From Thiodiazotropha sp040506775 (GTDB lineage: Bacteria; Pseudomonadota; Gammaproteobacteria; Chromatiales; Chromatiaceae), in assembly GCA_040506775.1 (NCBI GenBank), contig JBEVWC010000007.1, positions 380,502-444,501 of the forward strand: 64,000 nt of DNA, given 5' to 3'. Both the position numbers and the translations under genes were made by a program. Each line of letters opens with the position of its first letter. The stretch's first letter is position 1. The notes under the pieces were generated by a model. It was not told where the DNA came from. It did no database searches and saw only the letters and a program-made list of their open reading frames with translations. Of the stretch, positions 33,569 through 41,893 are shown in pieces.

Positions 33569-34123
33569 GTTTCAATCTCATGCATTCCGTTATCTGTAGG
33601 CAATATATTACGGGTCGTGTGACCTGTAAATTAACCAAACTCCCACGATTCGATGAGTGGATGAAATGATAAAGGCCAAGTGCCACAGTCCAGCTTGGAA
33701 ATAGACGTCGTTTATAGTGCGTGTCGTATATATAAATTCAATAACGAGCTCATGATGCGCTCTAATATCCAAGTTTCTGCCTGGAAATAGAATTAATTTA
33801 TATTTGTTGTTCTATTCAGCCAACTTATTGAAAACATGATGCTTGTTTTCAAGAATTACCTTCTGCCTTTTCACTCAATCTTCCTTATCAAGTGCCGATA
33901 GTAGGCTTGCCGGGGGTGTATGACGGTGAAGGGTAATGTTCACGTGTAAATGAACATTTCCACTCGCGATACACCAGGACCGGGTACGAAATGTCCTGGG
34001 ATCCGCTCCGACCTTGAACTCATTCAGTCAGTATTGTCATGCGTTCATACAGGTCAGGAAGACAAGACTCTGCTATCAACAAGAACGTTCGATCCATGGC
34101 AACCACAACCCAAAGAGAAGGCC
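33569..34123. other. AT-rich non-coding stretch
   Basis: No gene or repeat was recognised in these 555 bp. Base composition is clearly more AT-rich than the flanking housekeeping DNA, and this region carries the promoter of the lipoprotein/hydrolase pair that follows. Confidence 0.45.
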
Positions 34124-34669
34124 ATGAAGCTCACAAGATCTTACATTGCAATGTTGCTACTTCTTCTGCTTTTTGGATGCGGAGGCGGTGATACGGGCTC
34201 AACGGACGATTCAGGTACAGACACAACCGATCCCGGTACCGATACCAGTGATCCGGGAACCACCACGGGCACGTTACCCGCCGATCCCGGAGATGCTGGA
34301 AAGATCACCCTGGGCGGTATCGACAGCGATAACGACGGGGTCAGGGATGATGTGCAAATCGCCATCTATGACCGCTACCCGAACGACGAAACAAAACGAA
34401 ATGCGCTCACACAAAACGCGGTTGCGCTGCAAGAAGCGATATTCGCCGGTAACACATCGGATTCCGAATCCATAACGGTTGCATCAGGCTTGGTCATCAA
34501 CGCGGTTGACTGTCTGCATGAACGAGTTGACGACCCAATGTCAGATATTGGTTTCCTTGAACAGGCTGTGGTGAACACCTCCGACCGGAGCGACGCCTAT
34601 ATCAAGTTCAACGAAGCACTCAACGGGCAGTTTTTTGGTGGTGATGACACCGCCAATCCTTGCCAATAA
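34124..34669 (+). CDS. Lipoprotein with Ca-binding-like DxDxDG repeat
   Basis: A 181-residue predicted lipoprotein. Its start ATG follows AGAGAAGG, and lipobox LFGC (Cys19) is followed by Gly. A Thr/Asp/Gly-rich linker (TDTTDPGTDTSDPGTTTG) resembles cell-surface spacers. The globular part starts with GGIDSDNDGVRDDVQ, a thrombospondin type 3-like calcium loop, then a mostly helical domain with two Cys. It lies 20 bp before the secreted hydrolase gene, so the two are probably a functional pair. Confidence 0.75.
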   Translation: MKLTRSYIAMLLLLLLFGCGGGDTGSTDDSGTDTTDPGTDTSDPGTTTGTLPADPGDAGKITLGGIDSDNDGVRDDVQIAIYDRYPNDETKRNALTQNAVALQEAIFAGNTSDSESITVASGLVINAVDCLHERVDDPMSDIGFLEQAVVNTSDRSDAYIKFNEALNGQFFGGDDTANPCQ

Positions 34670-34689
34670 TTCTGACTGGGGAGTAGACA

Positions 34690-35949
34690 ATGAAACAGAC
34701 AATTATTGGTATGACCGCAGTTGCGCTGGCAACCCTATCATTGGCAACAAGCCCTGCCATGGGTGCATGCGTAGTGGGTGACACCACCGAGATCTATTAT
34801 GTAAACGGCGTATGGAACACCGTCGCTCAGGCGAGGGGGGGACGGAATCTGATCAAGTCCGCCTACAAGCAGTCCTTGCAAGCCCAATATCCGGAACAGG
34901 TTTTCGAGTTCAAGCTTGCCTATAACTATCATTCGGGAAAAGTCGGTGATCTGATCGAGGTGATTGGGCAAAAACTGAATGAAATCGATGATCCGGAAGC
35001 CAACAAGCTCACACCGGACCAATACTACAACCTCTACATGACCGCAAAGGACTTCGATGACGCCGTACCCGTCACTGCAAGGCCTGTCTCAGCAACCATA
35101 GAGGAATACATGGCGAGCAGGCTGACGGACGCAGTCGATTCAGCCGCTCATATTCAGAAGTACCGGACGGACCTGCAGGAAGGTAAAAGAATCCTCCTCA
35201 TCGCCCACAGCCAGGGCAACATGTTTGCCAACCAGGCTGTTGCTGCACTGATGAACGAATACGGCAGCAGTATCGGAATGATCGGTGTCGCTTCGCCGGC
35301 GGCCGTCACTTACAACAATTCAACCTACTATACCGCCCATGATGATCGTGTGATCGATGCCTTGAGACTGCTGTACGATGTGCTGCCCTCGAACATCGAA
35401 AACGATCCGGGGTTCTTTAATGATCCCAGGGACTTCTCAAACCACCAGTTCTACGATTCATACTTCGCAACCGGTATCGCGAGTCGGTCCAATATCGACA
35501 CTGACGTCAACAACTACATGGCAAGCCTGCAGTTCCCCAGTGCTGAACTGGGCAGTGGCGCAATCACGGTCACATTGACCTGGGGCAGTGAGCCTGATGT
35601 TGACCTGCATGTCACCGAGCCGAATGGTACGCATGTGTACTATTCCAATCTGCAGGGTGTATCCGGCTATCTCGATCTGGACGACACCACCAGTTATGGT
35701 CCAGAGCACTACTATGTATCCTGCGAGACACTTGAGACGGGCACTTACAATGTTGGGGTGAATTACTATCGAGGTGAAGGAGCAGAGACGGCGCAGGTGC
35801 AAGTGACGACGGGTGATGGCAATACACGCACATTCTCGCAATCCCTCTTACAGGCTGTTGGTTCGTCCGGCAATGCTTCGCCAATACCGGTATCAACAAT
35901 CAACGTGAGTAGGAATCAGAACGGAGCGTTCACTTATCAGGTAAATTAA
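34690..35949 (+). CDS. Secreted alpha/beta-hydrolase fused to a YfaP-like (DUF2135) domain
   Basis: A 419-residue exported protein: signal peptide to about residue 25 (ATLSLATSPAMGA). A lipase-like core has nucleophile motif AHSQGN (Ser174), a candidate Asp at 218-219 (TAHDDRVIDA) and a candidate His252 (FSNHQFYDS), in the right order for a catalytic triad. Residues 291-378 form a second domain with VTLTWGSEPDVDLHVTEPNG and GYLDLDDTTSYGPEHY, as in the YfaP/DUF2135 beta-sandwich. The start follows GGGGAG. It pairs with the upstream lipoprotein gene. Confidence 0.8.
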   Translation: MKQTIIGMTAVALATLSLATSPAMGACVVGDTTEIYYVNGVWNTVAQARGGRNLIKSAYKQSLQAQYPEQVFEFKLAYNYHSGKVGDLIEVIGQKLNEIDDPEANKLTPDQYYNLYMTAKDFDDAVPVTARPVSATIEEYMASRLTDAVDSAAHIQKYRTDLQEGKRILLIAHSQGNMFANQAVAALMNEYGSSIGMIGVASPAAVTYNNSTYYTAHDDRVIDALRLLYDVLPSNIENDPGFFNDPRDFSNHQFYDSYFATGIASRSNIDTDVNNYMASLQFPSAELGSGAITVTLTWGSEPDVDLHVTEPNGTHVYYSNLQGVSGYLDLDDTTSYGPEHYYVSCETLETGTYNVGVNYYRGEGAETAQVQVTTGDGNTRTFSQSLLQAVGSSGNASPIPVSTINVSRNQNGAFTYQVN

Positions 35950-36222
35950 CGGCAAGTGGTGGAGCAGGCTGTTATAGATCGCTCAAGACGCACAATTGAT
36001 ACGTTAAGTACACGGGTATTTAACTCTTTTGAACATAATGTATCTGGAAATACTGTTGTGTTCGTGTGATTCGTCTGGGCGCTATAACAGCCGCGCGCCA
36101 ACCACTGATCTCATATTTGCTGGTGACGGGTACCTGAATTTAGATATCGTATGAATATACCAGGAGGTGCGTGTTACGAGCAGTTCTAACCTATGGAATG
36201 ATTAACCTATTAATGGCTCTAT

Positions 36223-36537
36223 TCATGGTTTGATTTGTAATAATGCGTCCCGCATCTGCAGATAGGCAATCAAAAATTCGAAGAACATTCTCCAAAATAG
36301 TTCGAAAAACAAAAATGACATCAAGAAAAAAGCAACAAGCGTGGTTTTCTGTCTTATGTTTAATGATTTCCACATGAACGCTTTTGTATTTTCATAGGCT
36401 GTATTGAATAGTTCATATTTACGGATGAGCCGGATAAATACAAGCCACATACCTACGGGCAAAATGAGTGCTCCGAGGTAATAAAATATTATTAATACCT
36501 CTGTGCTAATAAAGCTTTTAAATGTAAGAAAATCCAA
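36223..36537 (-). CDS. DUF4282-like small membrane protein
   Basis: A 104-residue protein starting MDFLTFKSFISTEVLIIFYY, followed by a second hydrophobic segment (TTLVAFFLMSFLFFELFWRM). The FLTFKSFIS start, two helices and overall size fit the DUF4282 family of small membrane proteins. It is AT-rich like its surroundings. No partner gene is apparent. Confidence 0.6.
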   Translation of the reverse strand: MDFLTFKSFISTEVLIIFYYLGALILPVGMWLVFIRLIRKYELFNTAYENTKAFMWKSLNIRQKTTLVAFFLMSFLFFELFWRMFFEFLIAYLQMRDALLQIKP

Positions 36538-36683
36538 AGTGATTAAGTACCTATAGTATCTGGTGTGACGCTCGCGCTCAGCCGCGACCGAGTCGAAACC
36601 GAGGCTTCGGGCAGTAGAGCCTTGTTGAGCAGATGCGCCTGATCTCCGCAGAACGTCGCCTTAAAGGCGCTTGTTTGCTGAAT

Positions 36684-38093
36684 TCAATGTGAAGGCACAT
36701 AGGGGTCTGGCGTACCCATCGGGATCAGTGGATACTGCTCCACACTCCGATCAAACTCATCCACGATCTTCAGGACTGGACCAACAACCCAGGTGTCGGG
36801 TGTTGGCTTCTCCTCGCGCGGATCGGTGTAGAGGTTGTATATCGTTGGCACGGGGTTTTTGACTGGTGGGTCGAACATGGTTTCCTGGCGCATGAAGTGG
36901 AGCTTCCAGTTGCGCCATTTAACGGCCTGCAATCGATCAGCGCACCAGATGGGAAAACCCTCGCGGGCGGACTTATCTGTCTTGCCGAGGAAAAAGTCGG
37001 ATTGATCAATGCTGTCGAACGGACGGTCAGTAGGTACTTTAGCGCCAGCAAATGTAGCGAGCGTGGCGAACATGTCTACACCATGAACGATCTCATTGCT
37101 TACGCGCTGGGCAGCGATCTTACCGGGCCAGCGGACAAGAAATGGCACACGGATGCCGCCTTCAAGCGCGGTGAAATACTGGCCGCGCCAAGGACCCGCC
37201 CAGCCATCCCAGGGCTTGAAATACTCAGGGCCATTGTCGCTGGTGAATATCACGATCGTGTTATCCCGTATGCCTGCCTCATCCACGGCAGCAAGAAGCA
37301 GACCGACGTTGGCATCCATTTCAGTCAACATATCCGCCCAGTCGCCGTTACCGGTTCGGCCTTTGAACGCCGGGTTCGGTTCGCTTGGTAAGTGCGGCTG
37401 CGTAAGGGCTACATAAGCGAAGAAAGGTTTGTCTGTTTGGGATTGCTTGTTGATGAATGAGACTGCTCGACGGGTAATTTCAGCATCAATGAGGCGGCGT
37501 TGCTCCACATCATATATCTTCAAAGGAACGCTTTTTTTGTCTTTTTCACCTTCCATGATCTGTTCGGCGGGCATGATGTCCGCTGACCATCCAGGAGAAG
37601 AGGGCCAAAGCGCTTCGTCCGTCGTTCGGGGAATGCCAAACCATTCGTCGAACCCCTGATCATTGGGCAAGCGCCCGTCGTGGCTACCCAGGTGCCACTT
37701 TCCATAGTATCCAGTAGCGTAGCCTGCATTTGAAAGGGCCTCACCGATCGTTATTTCCCATTGTGTCAGTCCATCGGCGACACCACCAAACGGGACGGAG
37801 TGCGTGCCTGAACGAATCGCCCAGCGACCGGTCATCAGACTTGATCGACTAGGGGTGCACTGAGTCTCCATGTTGAAGTTGAGAAAACGCATACCCTCAT
37901 TTGCCAACGAATCGATACTTGGTGTTGGCGCTCCCCGTGTCAGTCCGCCGCCATAGACTCCGACTTCACCGTAACCGAGATTGTCTGTGAGGATGAACAC
38001 GATATTCGGCTTGCTCGTCTCGGCATATGCGACATTGAACACCATCGCAATAAATACCAACACGGCGGTAATCACATTTCTACTCTTCATCAT
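36684..38093 (-). CDS. Exported sulfatase (arylsulfatase family)
   Basis: A 469-residue protein with a signal peptide (VITAVLVFIAMVFNVAYA). The sulfatase signature CTPSRSSLMTGR has Cys79, the residue converted to formylglycine by an FGE or anaerobic maturase. Metal-site elements are ILTDNLGYGE near residue 37, WHLGSHDG and FTSDNGPE. The start follows GAGAGG; the second Met at 38090 is equally likely. It would cleave sulfate esters in the periplasm. No maturase gene is in the window. Confidence 0.92.
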   Translation of the reverse strand: MMKSRNVITAVLVFIAMVFNVAYAETSKPNIVFILTDNLGYGEVGVYGGGLTRGAPTPSIDSLANEGMRFLNFNMETQCTPSRSSLMTGRWAIRSGTHSVPFGGVADGLTQWEITIGEALSNAGYATGYYGKWHLGSHDGRLPNDQGFDEWFGIPRTTDEALWPSSPGWSADIMPAEQIMEGEKDKKSVPLKIYDVEQRRLIDAEITRRAVSFINKQSQTDKPFFAYVALTQPHLPSEPNPAFKGRTGNGDWADMLTEMDANVGLLLAAVDEAGIRDNTIVIFTSDNGPEYFKPWDGWAGPWRGQYFTALEGGIRVPFLVRWPGKIAAQRVSNEIVHGVDMFATLATFAGAKVPTDRPFDSIDQSDFFLGKTDKSAREGFPIWCADRLQAVKWRNWKLHFMRQETMFDPPVKNPVPTIYNLYTDPREEKPTPDTWVVGPVLKIVDEFDRSVEQYPLIPMGTPDPYVPSH

Positions 38094-38265
38094 CTGTCCT
38101 CTCATCCTTATAGTTTGGTCTTCTATCTTTTTTGTTATCAACTATGGATTTGCGTAACCGGGCACTCAAGACGTTTTATGGTCACTCAAGCTAACTGTCT
38201 CACCATGATTTTTGATCTGTCAACTGCGGAATATTTGTGGTGAATCAGGTTCAAGGAGTGACGTC

Positions 38266-38400
38266 ATGCCCAAGCCCAGGAAGACTCTCATGTCATTAGG
38301 CGAAACCCTTATCCCGCGAAAAGACATGCCTAAAGGATTACCATTAAATGAGACGGACTATCTCGAACTGGTCGACTGAACAGGTTGCAGAGGGAATGCT
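38266..38400 (+). pseudogene. Remnant of a REP-associated tyrosine transposase (RAYT)
   Basis: A short frame after AAGGAG starts MPKPRKTLMSLGET, the usual N-terminus of Y1/TnpA_REP-type transposases, and jumps directly to GLPLNETDYLELVD, which is close to their C-terminal LKDYLELVDWTGR motif. The expected Trp codon is TGA (38377-38379) and the next codons read TG-CRG, as expected after VDW. The catalytic middle of about 250 residues is missing. This is a deletion relic that also has a nonsense codon. Confidence 0.7.
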
Positions 38401-38605
38401 TACTCGTAAATTGATGTAAAGGCATTCAAATTGTATCTCTGCCTAATCATTGTGTGCGGTATAGGATTAAAGCCGAGAAAAAGTGGTAGGAGATTGAGGC
38501 TGGACTGAGAAGTCACACAAATCCCTTGTGTTCTTGCCGTGGGTATCTTGGTGGCTTTATTCCTACAGCAGAGCAGGCACATTGGCCCGATCGCCTTTAT
38601 ATCGG

Positions 38606-38905
38606 TCATTCTTCTTCTCCGGGTAAGACCAGCAAACGTTCGCTCCGCCACACTCGAATAATATGAACAGACGACTCCTCTCGTAGGTACACAATACGAA
38701 ACGGAGGATGAATCAGTTCTCGAACTGAGGCCGTGTCGAGTTCCGGAACGGGCCTTCCGAGATCTGGATGAGTTTCCAGGTGCTGGATATGCGTGAAAAT
38801 TTCCCGTTGCAATTGTTCCCCGATTTGGGGAACTCCCTCGGCCGCGTAGTACTCCTTCACTGACTCGAGATCATCGAATGCCGATTGAGTAACGACAACC
38901 TTCAT
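38606..38905 (-). CDS. ParE/RelE-family toxin
   Basis: A 99-residue toxin: VVVTQSAFDDLESVKEYYAA, IFTHIQHLETHPDLGRPVPE and RELIHPPFRIVYLREESSVH then IIRVWRSERLL follow the ParE/RelE fold. It starts directly after the antitoxin stop, so the pair is coupled. ParE toxins poison gyrase while RelE cuts mRNA; the sequence does not decide between them. It lies at the left edge of the cassette array, where addiction modules commonly stabilise arrays. Confidence 0.9.
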   Translation of the reverse strand: MKVVVTQSAFDDLESVKEYYAAEGVPQIGEQLQREIFTHIQHLETHPDLGRPVPELDTASVRELIHPPFRIVYLREESSVHIIRVWRSERLLVLPGEEE

Positions 38906-39175
38906 TTACTCAATTCCGAGTTTTTTACGCACCTCGGACAAGGAGAGTTCTTTCCCTTCCTTCACATCCATCATTCCCTTGGCAAGTGCTCTCAGAAAGT
39001 CCCTCTCCTCTTCATTTTTCTCATATTCATCAATGGCTTGAACAACCGCCACACCTCGCCCTCGGCTCGTTAGCAATATGGGTCGATGACTGTCCTTAGC
39101 GTGATTCACAACCTTACCGGGATTGATCTTTAGATCAGATAGCGGAACGACGTCCTCAGAGAACTTAGTACCCAT
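38906..39175 (-). CDS. Phd/YefM-family antitoxin
   Basis: An 89-residue antitoxin with SEDVVPLSDLKINPGKVVNH, RPILLTSRGRGVAVVQAIDEYEKN and a charged C-terminal tail that would wrap the toxin. It belongs to the Phd/YefM type: an N-terminal DNA-binding part with autoregulation of the pair. The toxin gene follows without a gap. No clear operator palindrome was seen upstream. Confidence 0.9.
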   Translation of the reverse strand: MGTKFSEDVVPLSDLKINPGKVVNHAKDSHRPILLTSRGRGVAVVQAIDEYEKNEEERDFLRALAKGMMDVKEGKELSLSEVRKKLGIE

Positions 39176-39253
39176 AAAGACCTCTCAATAGGTGCTATTA
39201 AAAGGTCTTTATAGCAGTCTCAGTCTTGGGCTTCAAGAGCATCTGGCTTTGAT

Positions 39254-39318
39254 CTGCTGTAATTTGGAGTTGAGAGTTTTGTGCTGTTAAGCATAAAAGG
39301 CGCAACGATAAATATGTA
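39254..39318 (-). repeat. Relic attC interior
   Basis: Sixty-five bases closely match the interior of the attC at 42914-43015 (shared GGCGCAACG, TTTTGTGCT and TTAAGCA elements), but both R boxes are missing. It marks an old cassette boundary at the left end of the array, next to the toxin-antitoxin pair. Confidence 0.6.
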
Positions 39319-39443
39319 GCTTACGGTGGGTGTCCTATTTGTCTTTTCTAGGGCCTGGTTTTGGCATCGGTAGACTCTCCTGACTGGTTAGTTCAGGGTG
39401 TTCACTAAACCGTAGGAACTATCGAGTCGGCTGGATGTTTTTG

Positions 39444-39983
39444 TTAGAACCTTGAATCATTTTCACAGGGGATACCATCATGATCTCCATCCATCTTCGT
39501 GTTTGGGCAATTTGCTAAAAAGAATTCAGCCTCTGCCCTAGATGTCATTTGACTACAATGCTGCCTTCCATCACATTCGAATTTCGACTTTGAATGGCCG
39601 AAAGTTGGATCCTTTCTGGATTCGACGCCATTTTTTATGTTTATGTTTTTCTCAAATTGACTATAAGCAACATACCCAAGTGCCGCCAATGCAAGAAAGG
39701 AAAGACCTGTTATTAACGAGGGGGGGTTTTTCTTATGGTAGATCTTCTGAGGTTGTTTCTTATTTGGAGCATTCCTTCCTGTTCTTTGGATCTTGATAGC
39801 GCGTTTCTTGCCTCTATGATCCGTTTGAATTTCAAAAGAAATTAACTCTCCTAGCTTAGGACGACCCCCTTCTTTTGGAAACTCCGAGATATGCACGAAA
39901 ATTTCGTCAGAACTTTGTGGGGAATCGATAAAACCAAACCCTCGATCATCATTCCATTTTTTCAGATTTCCATGAATTTTCAT
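39444..39983 (-). CDS. Cassette gene: cold-shock domain + TM + excalibur protein
   Basis: A 179-residue three-part protein. Residues 1-65 are a cold-shock domain with RNP1 RGFGFID and RNP2 IFVHISEF. A membrane helix lies at about 87-108 (SLITGLSFLALAALGYVAYS). The C-terminus (about 135-179) is an excalibur-type domain with paired Cys and DGDHDGIPCEN. The nucleic-acid-binding part would be cytoplasmic and the excalibur part outside. The stop codon lies within the cassette R'' box (39443-39449) and the 5' boundary is GTTAGAA at 39991-39997. Confidence 0.85.
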   Translation of the reverse strand: MKIHGNLKKWNDDRGFGFIDSPQSSDEIFVHISEFPKEGGRPKLGELISFEIQTDHRGKKRAIKIQRTGRNAPNKKQPQKIYHKKNPPSLITGLSFLALAALGYVAYSQFEKNINIKNGVESRKDPTFGHSKSKFECDGRQHCSQMTSRAEAEFFLANCPNTKMDGDHDGIPCENDSRF

Positions 39984-39990
39984 TTTCAGG

Positions 39991-40050
39991 TTCTAACGTT
40001 GCCATAAGCCGCGCGAGGTACGAGCGTCGGATTTGATGACCTGGTTAGAG
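39991..40050 (-). repeat. attC site of cassette 40045-40425
   Basis: On the minus strand R'' is CTCTAAC and R' is GTTAGAA, 60 bp overall. The interior is almost identical to the attC at 41423-41482. The stop codon of the upstream gene lies inside R''. Confidence 0.85.
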
Positions 40051-40425
40051 CGGTGTTCTGTGGTGAAAGCCTTCATATAGTTCCTTTAGATTATTTGGCA
40101 ATGCTTCCCAGTAGCTTCGGCAATTAATTTCCGGCACTTGCCAGAACAGGTTTTCTACGAACGCTACATCAATAGCCTGACGTATCTCTTCTTCATCGGA
40201 CTCATAAGCTGTACTTAAATTTTGAAGCAATCCAGAAAATTTCTCAGGCTCAGTATTTTTACGCATTTCTTCGTTTAAAGCATTTGCTAACGCTTCGAAC
40301 CAAGAATATGAATAGTACTCAGTATCTCTGAAATCACCCCATTGACGAGTGTACTGTTTATCTGCACGCACGGAAATTTCTGGGAATTCTCTCTTTATCT
40401 TTTGGCAGAACTCATCTCGGTTCAT
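40045..40425 (-). CDS. Cassette gene: small soluble protein, unknown
   Basis: A 126-residue acidic, helical, soluble protein with many aromatic residues (FWQVPEINCRSYWEALPNNL then KELYEGFHHR at the C-terminus). The C-terminal pattern resembles small families often found as immunity-type proteins, but I cannot name one with confidence. It forms a single-gene cassette: the 5' boundary GTTAGAG equals the reverse complement of its own R'' box. Confidence 0.72.
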   Translation of the reverse strand: MNRDEFCQKIKREFPEISVRADKQYTRQWGDFRDTEYYSYSWFEALANALNEEMRKNTEPEKFSGLLQNLSTAYESDEEEIRQAIDVAFVENLFWQVPEINCRSYWEALPNNLKELYEGFHHRTPL

Positions 40426-40435
40426 TCTTTTTAAG

Positions 40436-40552
40436 CTCTAACGCCTTGGTCAGTGGACCAGTGTAGTAGAGTAAAATTTAAGGTAAAAAGAGCGTAGCGA
40501 TACCATAAAATTTGCGGAGCGTAACTGGTTCCACTGCACCAAATTGTTAAGT
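40436..40552 (-). repeat. attC site of cassette 40559-41020
   Basis: On the minus strand R'' is ACTTAAC (fits RYYYAAC) and R' is GTTAGAG. The long arms pair well: TTGGTGCAGTGGAACCAGT against the complementary TTGGTCAGTGGACCAGT region. It is 117 bp. Confidence 0.85.
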
Positions 40553-40558
40553 GCGACC

Positions 40559-41020
40559 CTACGGCCAATACCTGATACCAATAAGTGATTTAACTCCACA
40601 CTCATTTACTTCCTCATCAAATTCAACCACCACACCGCTGGCCAGTTTAATTACATCACGCCCATAGTAGTCAATAATTTCGTACACCATACCTTTCGTA
40701 TCAAGAAGATTAGCAATATCTCCGATAGACTGGTTCTCGACCTCATTCAAAAACCAATAGTCGATCTCGATCTTTTCATTACGGAATGAGTATGTCGCTA
40801 TGTCTTTCGGATCGTAATTATCATTCTGTATTGAATGCAGCCTATTCTCGTTATCGAAAAACAACTCATACCACGCATACAGGAGAATGCTACCGTTTTC
40901 CCCCAGATCTGTGTTGCTATCTGGATACCCAAGTATAGATATAGCTGTATCTTTTGATGCACCGATATCTAATGATCCAAATTTTCCGCTTTCTAAAAAG
41001 GCTTCGATGCTAATCTTCAT
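40559..41020 (-). CDS. Cassette gene: small acidic protein, unknown
   Basis: A 153-residue soluble protein starting MKISIEAFLESGKFGSLDIG; the GTG six bases upstream lies in the attC, so I chose this ATG. It contains an AISILGYPDS segment and an aromatic LLYAWYELFFDNENRLHSI stretch that resembles immunity-like or SMI1-type folds. No family is named. The 5' cassette boundary is GTTAAGT. Confidence 0.72.
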   Translation of the reverse strand: MKISIEAFLESGKFGSLDIGASKDTAISILGYPDSNTDLGENGSILLYAWYELFFDNENRLHSIQNDNYDPKDIATYSFRNEKIEIDYWFLNEVENQSIGDIANLLDTKGMVYEIIDYYGRDVIKLASGVVVEFDEEVNECGVKSLIGIRYWP

Positions 41021-41024
41021 GGAC

Positions 41025-41087
41025 ACTTAACGTTAAAGCACAGTGACGCGAGTGAAACAAGTGTCCCACTGGTGCGACTGGTTATGT
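41025..41087 (-). repeat. attC site of cassette 41082-41405
   Basis: On the minus strand R'' is ACATAAC and R' is GTTAAGT (a perfect GTTRRRY). It is 63 bp, with a CACTGG/CCAGTGC-type arm. Confidence 0.85.
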
Positions 41088-41405
41088 TTCAGTATCATCC
41101 TTTGGCCTGTGAACTTCCCATTTACACAAAAAATTCGGATCTGTAACAACTTCACCTGTACTTCTCAGTTTATATTCTCCTGGCTCTGCTTTAGTGATTG
41201 AACTTGTCACTGGCGGCATGTTCCATTCTTCACCATCATATACTCCGGCCAATTGGATAAGTATACCTTCGTCCTCCGTTGCTCGTTTTATCGATCCATG
41301 TAATTGTTGCTGTGACTCTATTTCGCCATTGCTATCCAAATAGGTAATACCAACAAGGATATATTTGCCTATTAATTCTTTCGCCTTCTTTGGGTCAAAT
41401 TCCAT
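41082..41405 (-). CDS. Cassette gene: small beta-rich protein, unknown
   Basis: A 107-residue protein from the ATG at 41405 (MEFDPKKAKELIGKYILVGI), preceded by GGGG; an ATG at 41426 inside the attC is the alternative. It is beta-rich with an even charge pattern (QQLHGSIKRATEDEGILIQL, GEEWNMPPVTSSITKAEPG). It resembles several widespread cassette proteins of unknown function and immunity-like appearance. Confidence 0.7.
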   Translation of the reverse strand: MEFDPKKAKELIGKYILVGITYLDSNGEIESQQQLHGSIKRATEDEGILIQLAGVYDGEEWNMPPVTSSITKAEPGEYKLRSTGEVVTDPNFLCKWEVHRPKDDTET

Positions 41406-41422
41406 CAAAGCCCCGATTCGAA

Positions 41423-41482
41423 ACATAACGTTGCCATAAGCCGCGCGAGGTACGAGCGTCGGATTTGATGGCCTGGTTATGC
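41423..41482 (-). repeat. attC site of cassette 41477-41884
   Basis: On the minus strand R'' is GCATAAC and R' is GTTATGT. The 60-bp interior is nearly identical to that at 39991-40050, with a single-base difference near GATGGCCTGG/GATGACCTGG, although the R boxes differ. Confidence 0.88.
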
Positions 41483-41884
41483 TCTATATTCATCTTTACT
41501 CACCATACCGAGCACAACGATATCCTCACACTGAAAAGAAGTTTGAACTCCAAATATTGATTCAAACTCAACACTGAATCCAGTGTTATCTTCCTTGATA
41601 TGAAGTTCATCAATTACGTTTTGATGATTAAAGCCTTCAAGGTTTACATTATCAACGCCATAGAACTCGAAAGAAATAACATTATCTTTAATTCTCACGG
41701 TTTCATACTGCGAGGTACCGACATTGATGTTTTTGGTGTAATAAAGGTTTATGTCAGCAGCAAGATTTGCATATTTACCGGGTTTTTCACCTCGCTTCAG
41801 TGTGATTTGCATTATTTCTGCATCATGAAATGATGGCCATTCACCATATTCTTCTTCAACTATTTCGGCTTGCAAGATATTCAT
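41477..41884 (-). CDS. Cassette gene: Imm50-like immunity protein
   Basis: A 135-residue protein with YGEWPSFHDAEIMQITLKRG near residues 13-32, the characteristic start of the Imm50 family, followed by alternating beta strands (NVISFEFYGVDNVNLEG, NTGFSVEFESIFGVQTSF). Imm50 proteins are predicted immunity proteins of polymorphic toxin systems. No toxin gene accompanies it here, which fits an orphan immunity role. Confidence 0.78.
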   Translation of the reverse strand: MNILQAEIVEEEYGEWPSFHDAEIMQITLKRGEKPGKYANLAADINLYYTKNINVGTSQYETVRIKDNVISFEFYGVDNVNLEGFNHQNVIDELHIKEDNTGFSVEFESIFGVQTSFQCEDIVVLGMVSKDEYRA

Positions 41885-41893
41885 TTCTTTTGA

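Noticed and set aside
39360..39443. Complete attC for the leftmost cassette gene
   Set aside because: Its R'' box (39443-39449) is clear, but no convincing R' box or paired arms were found to the left, so only the R'' box is claimed.
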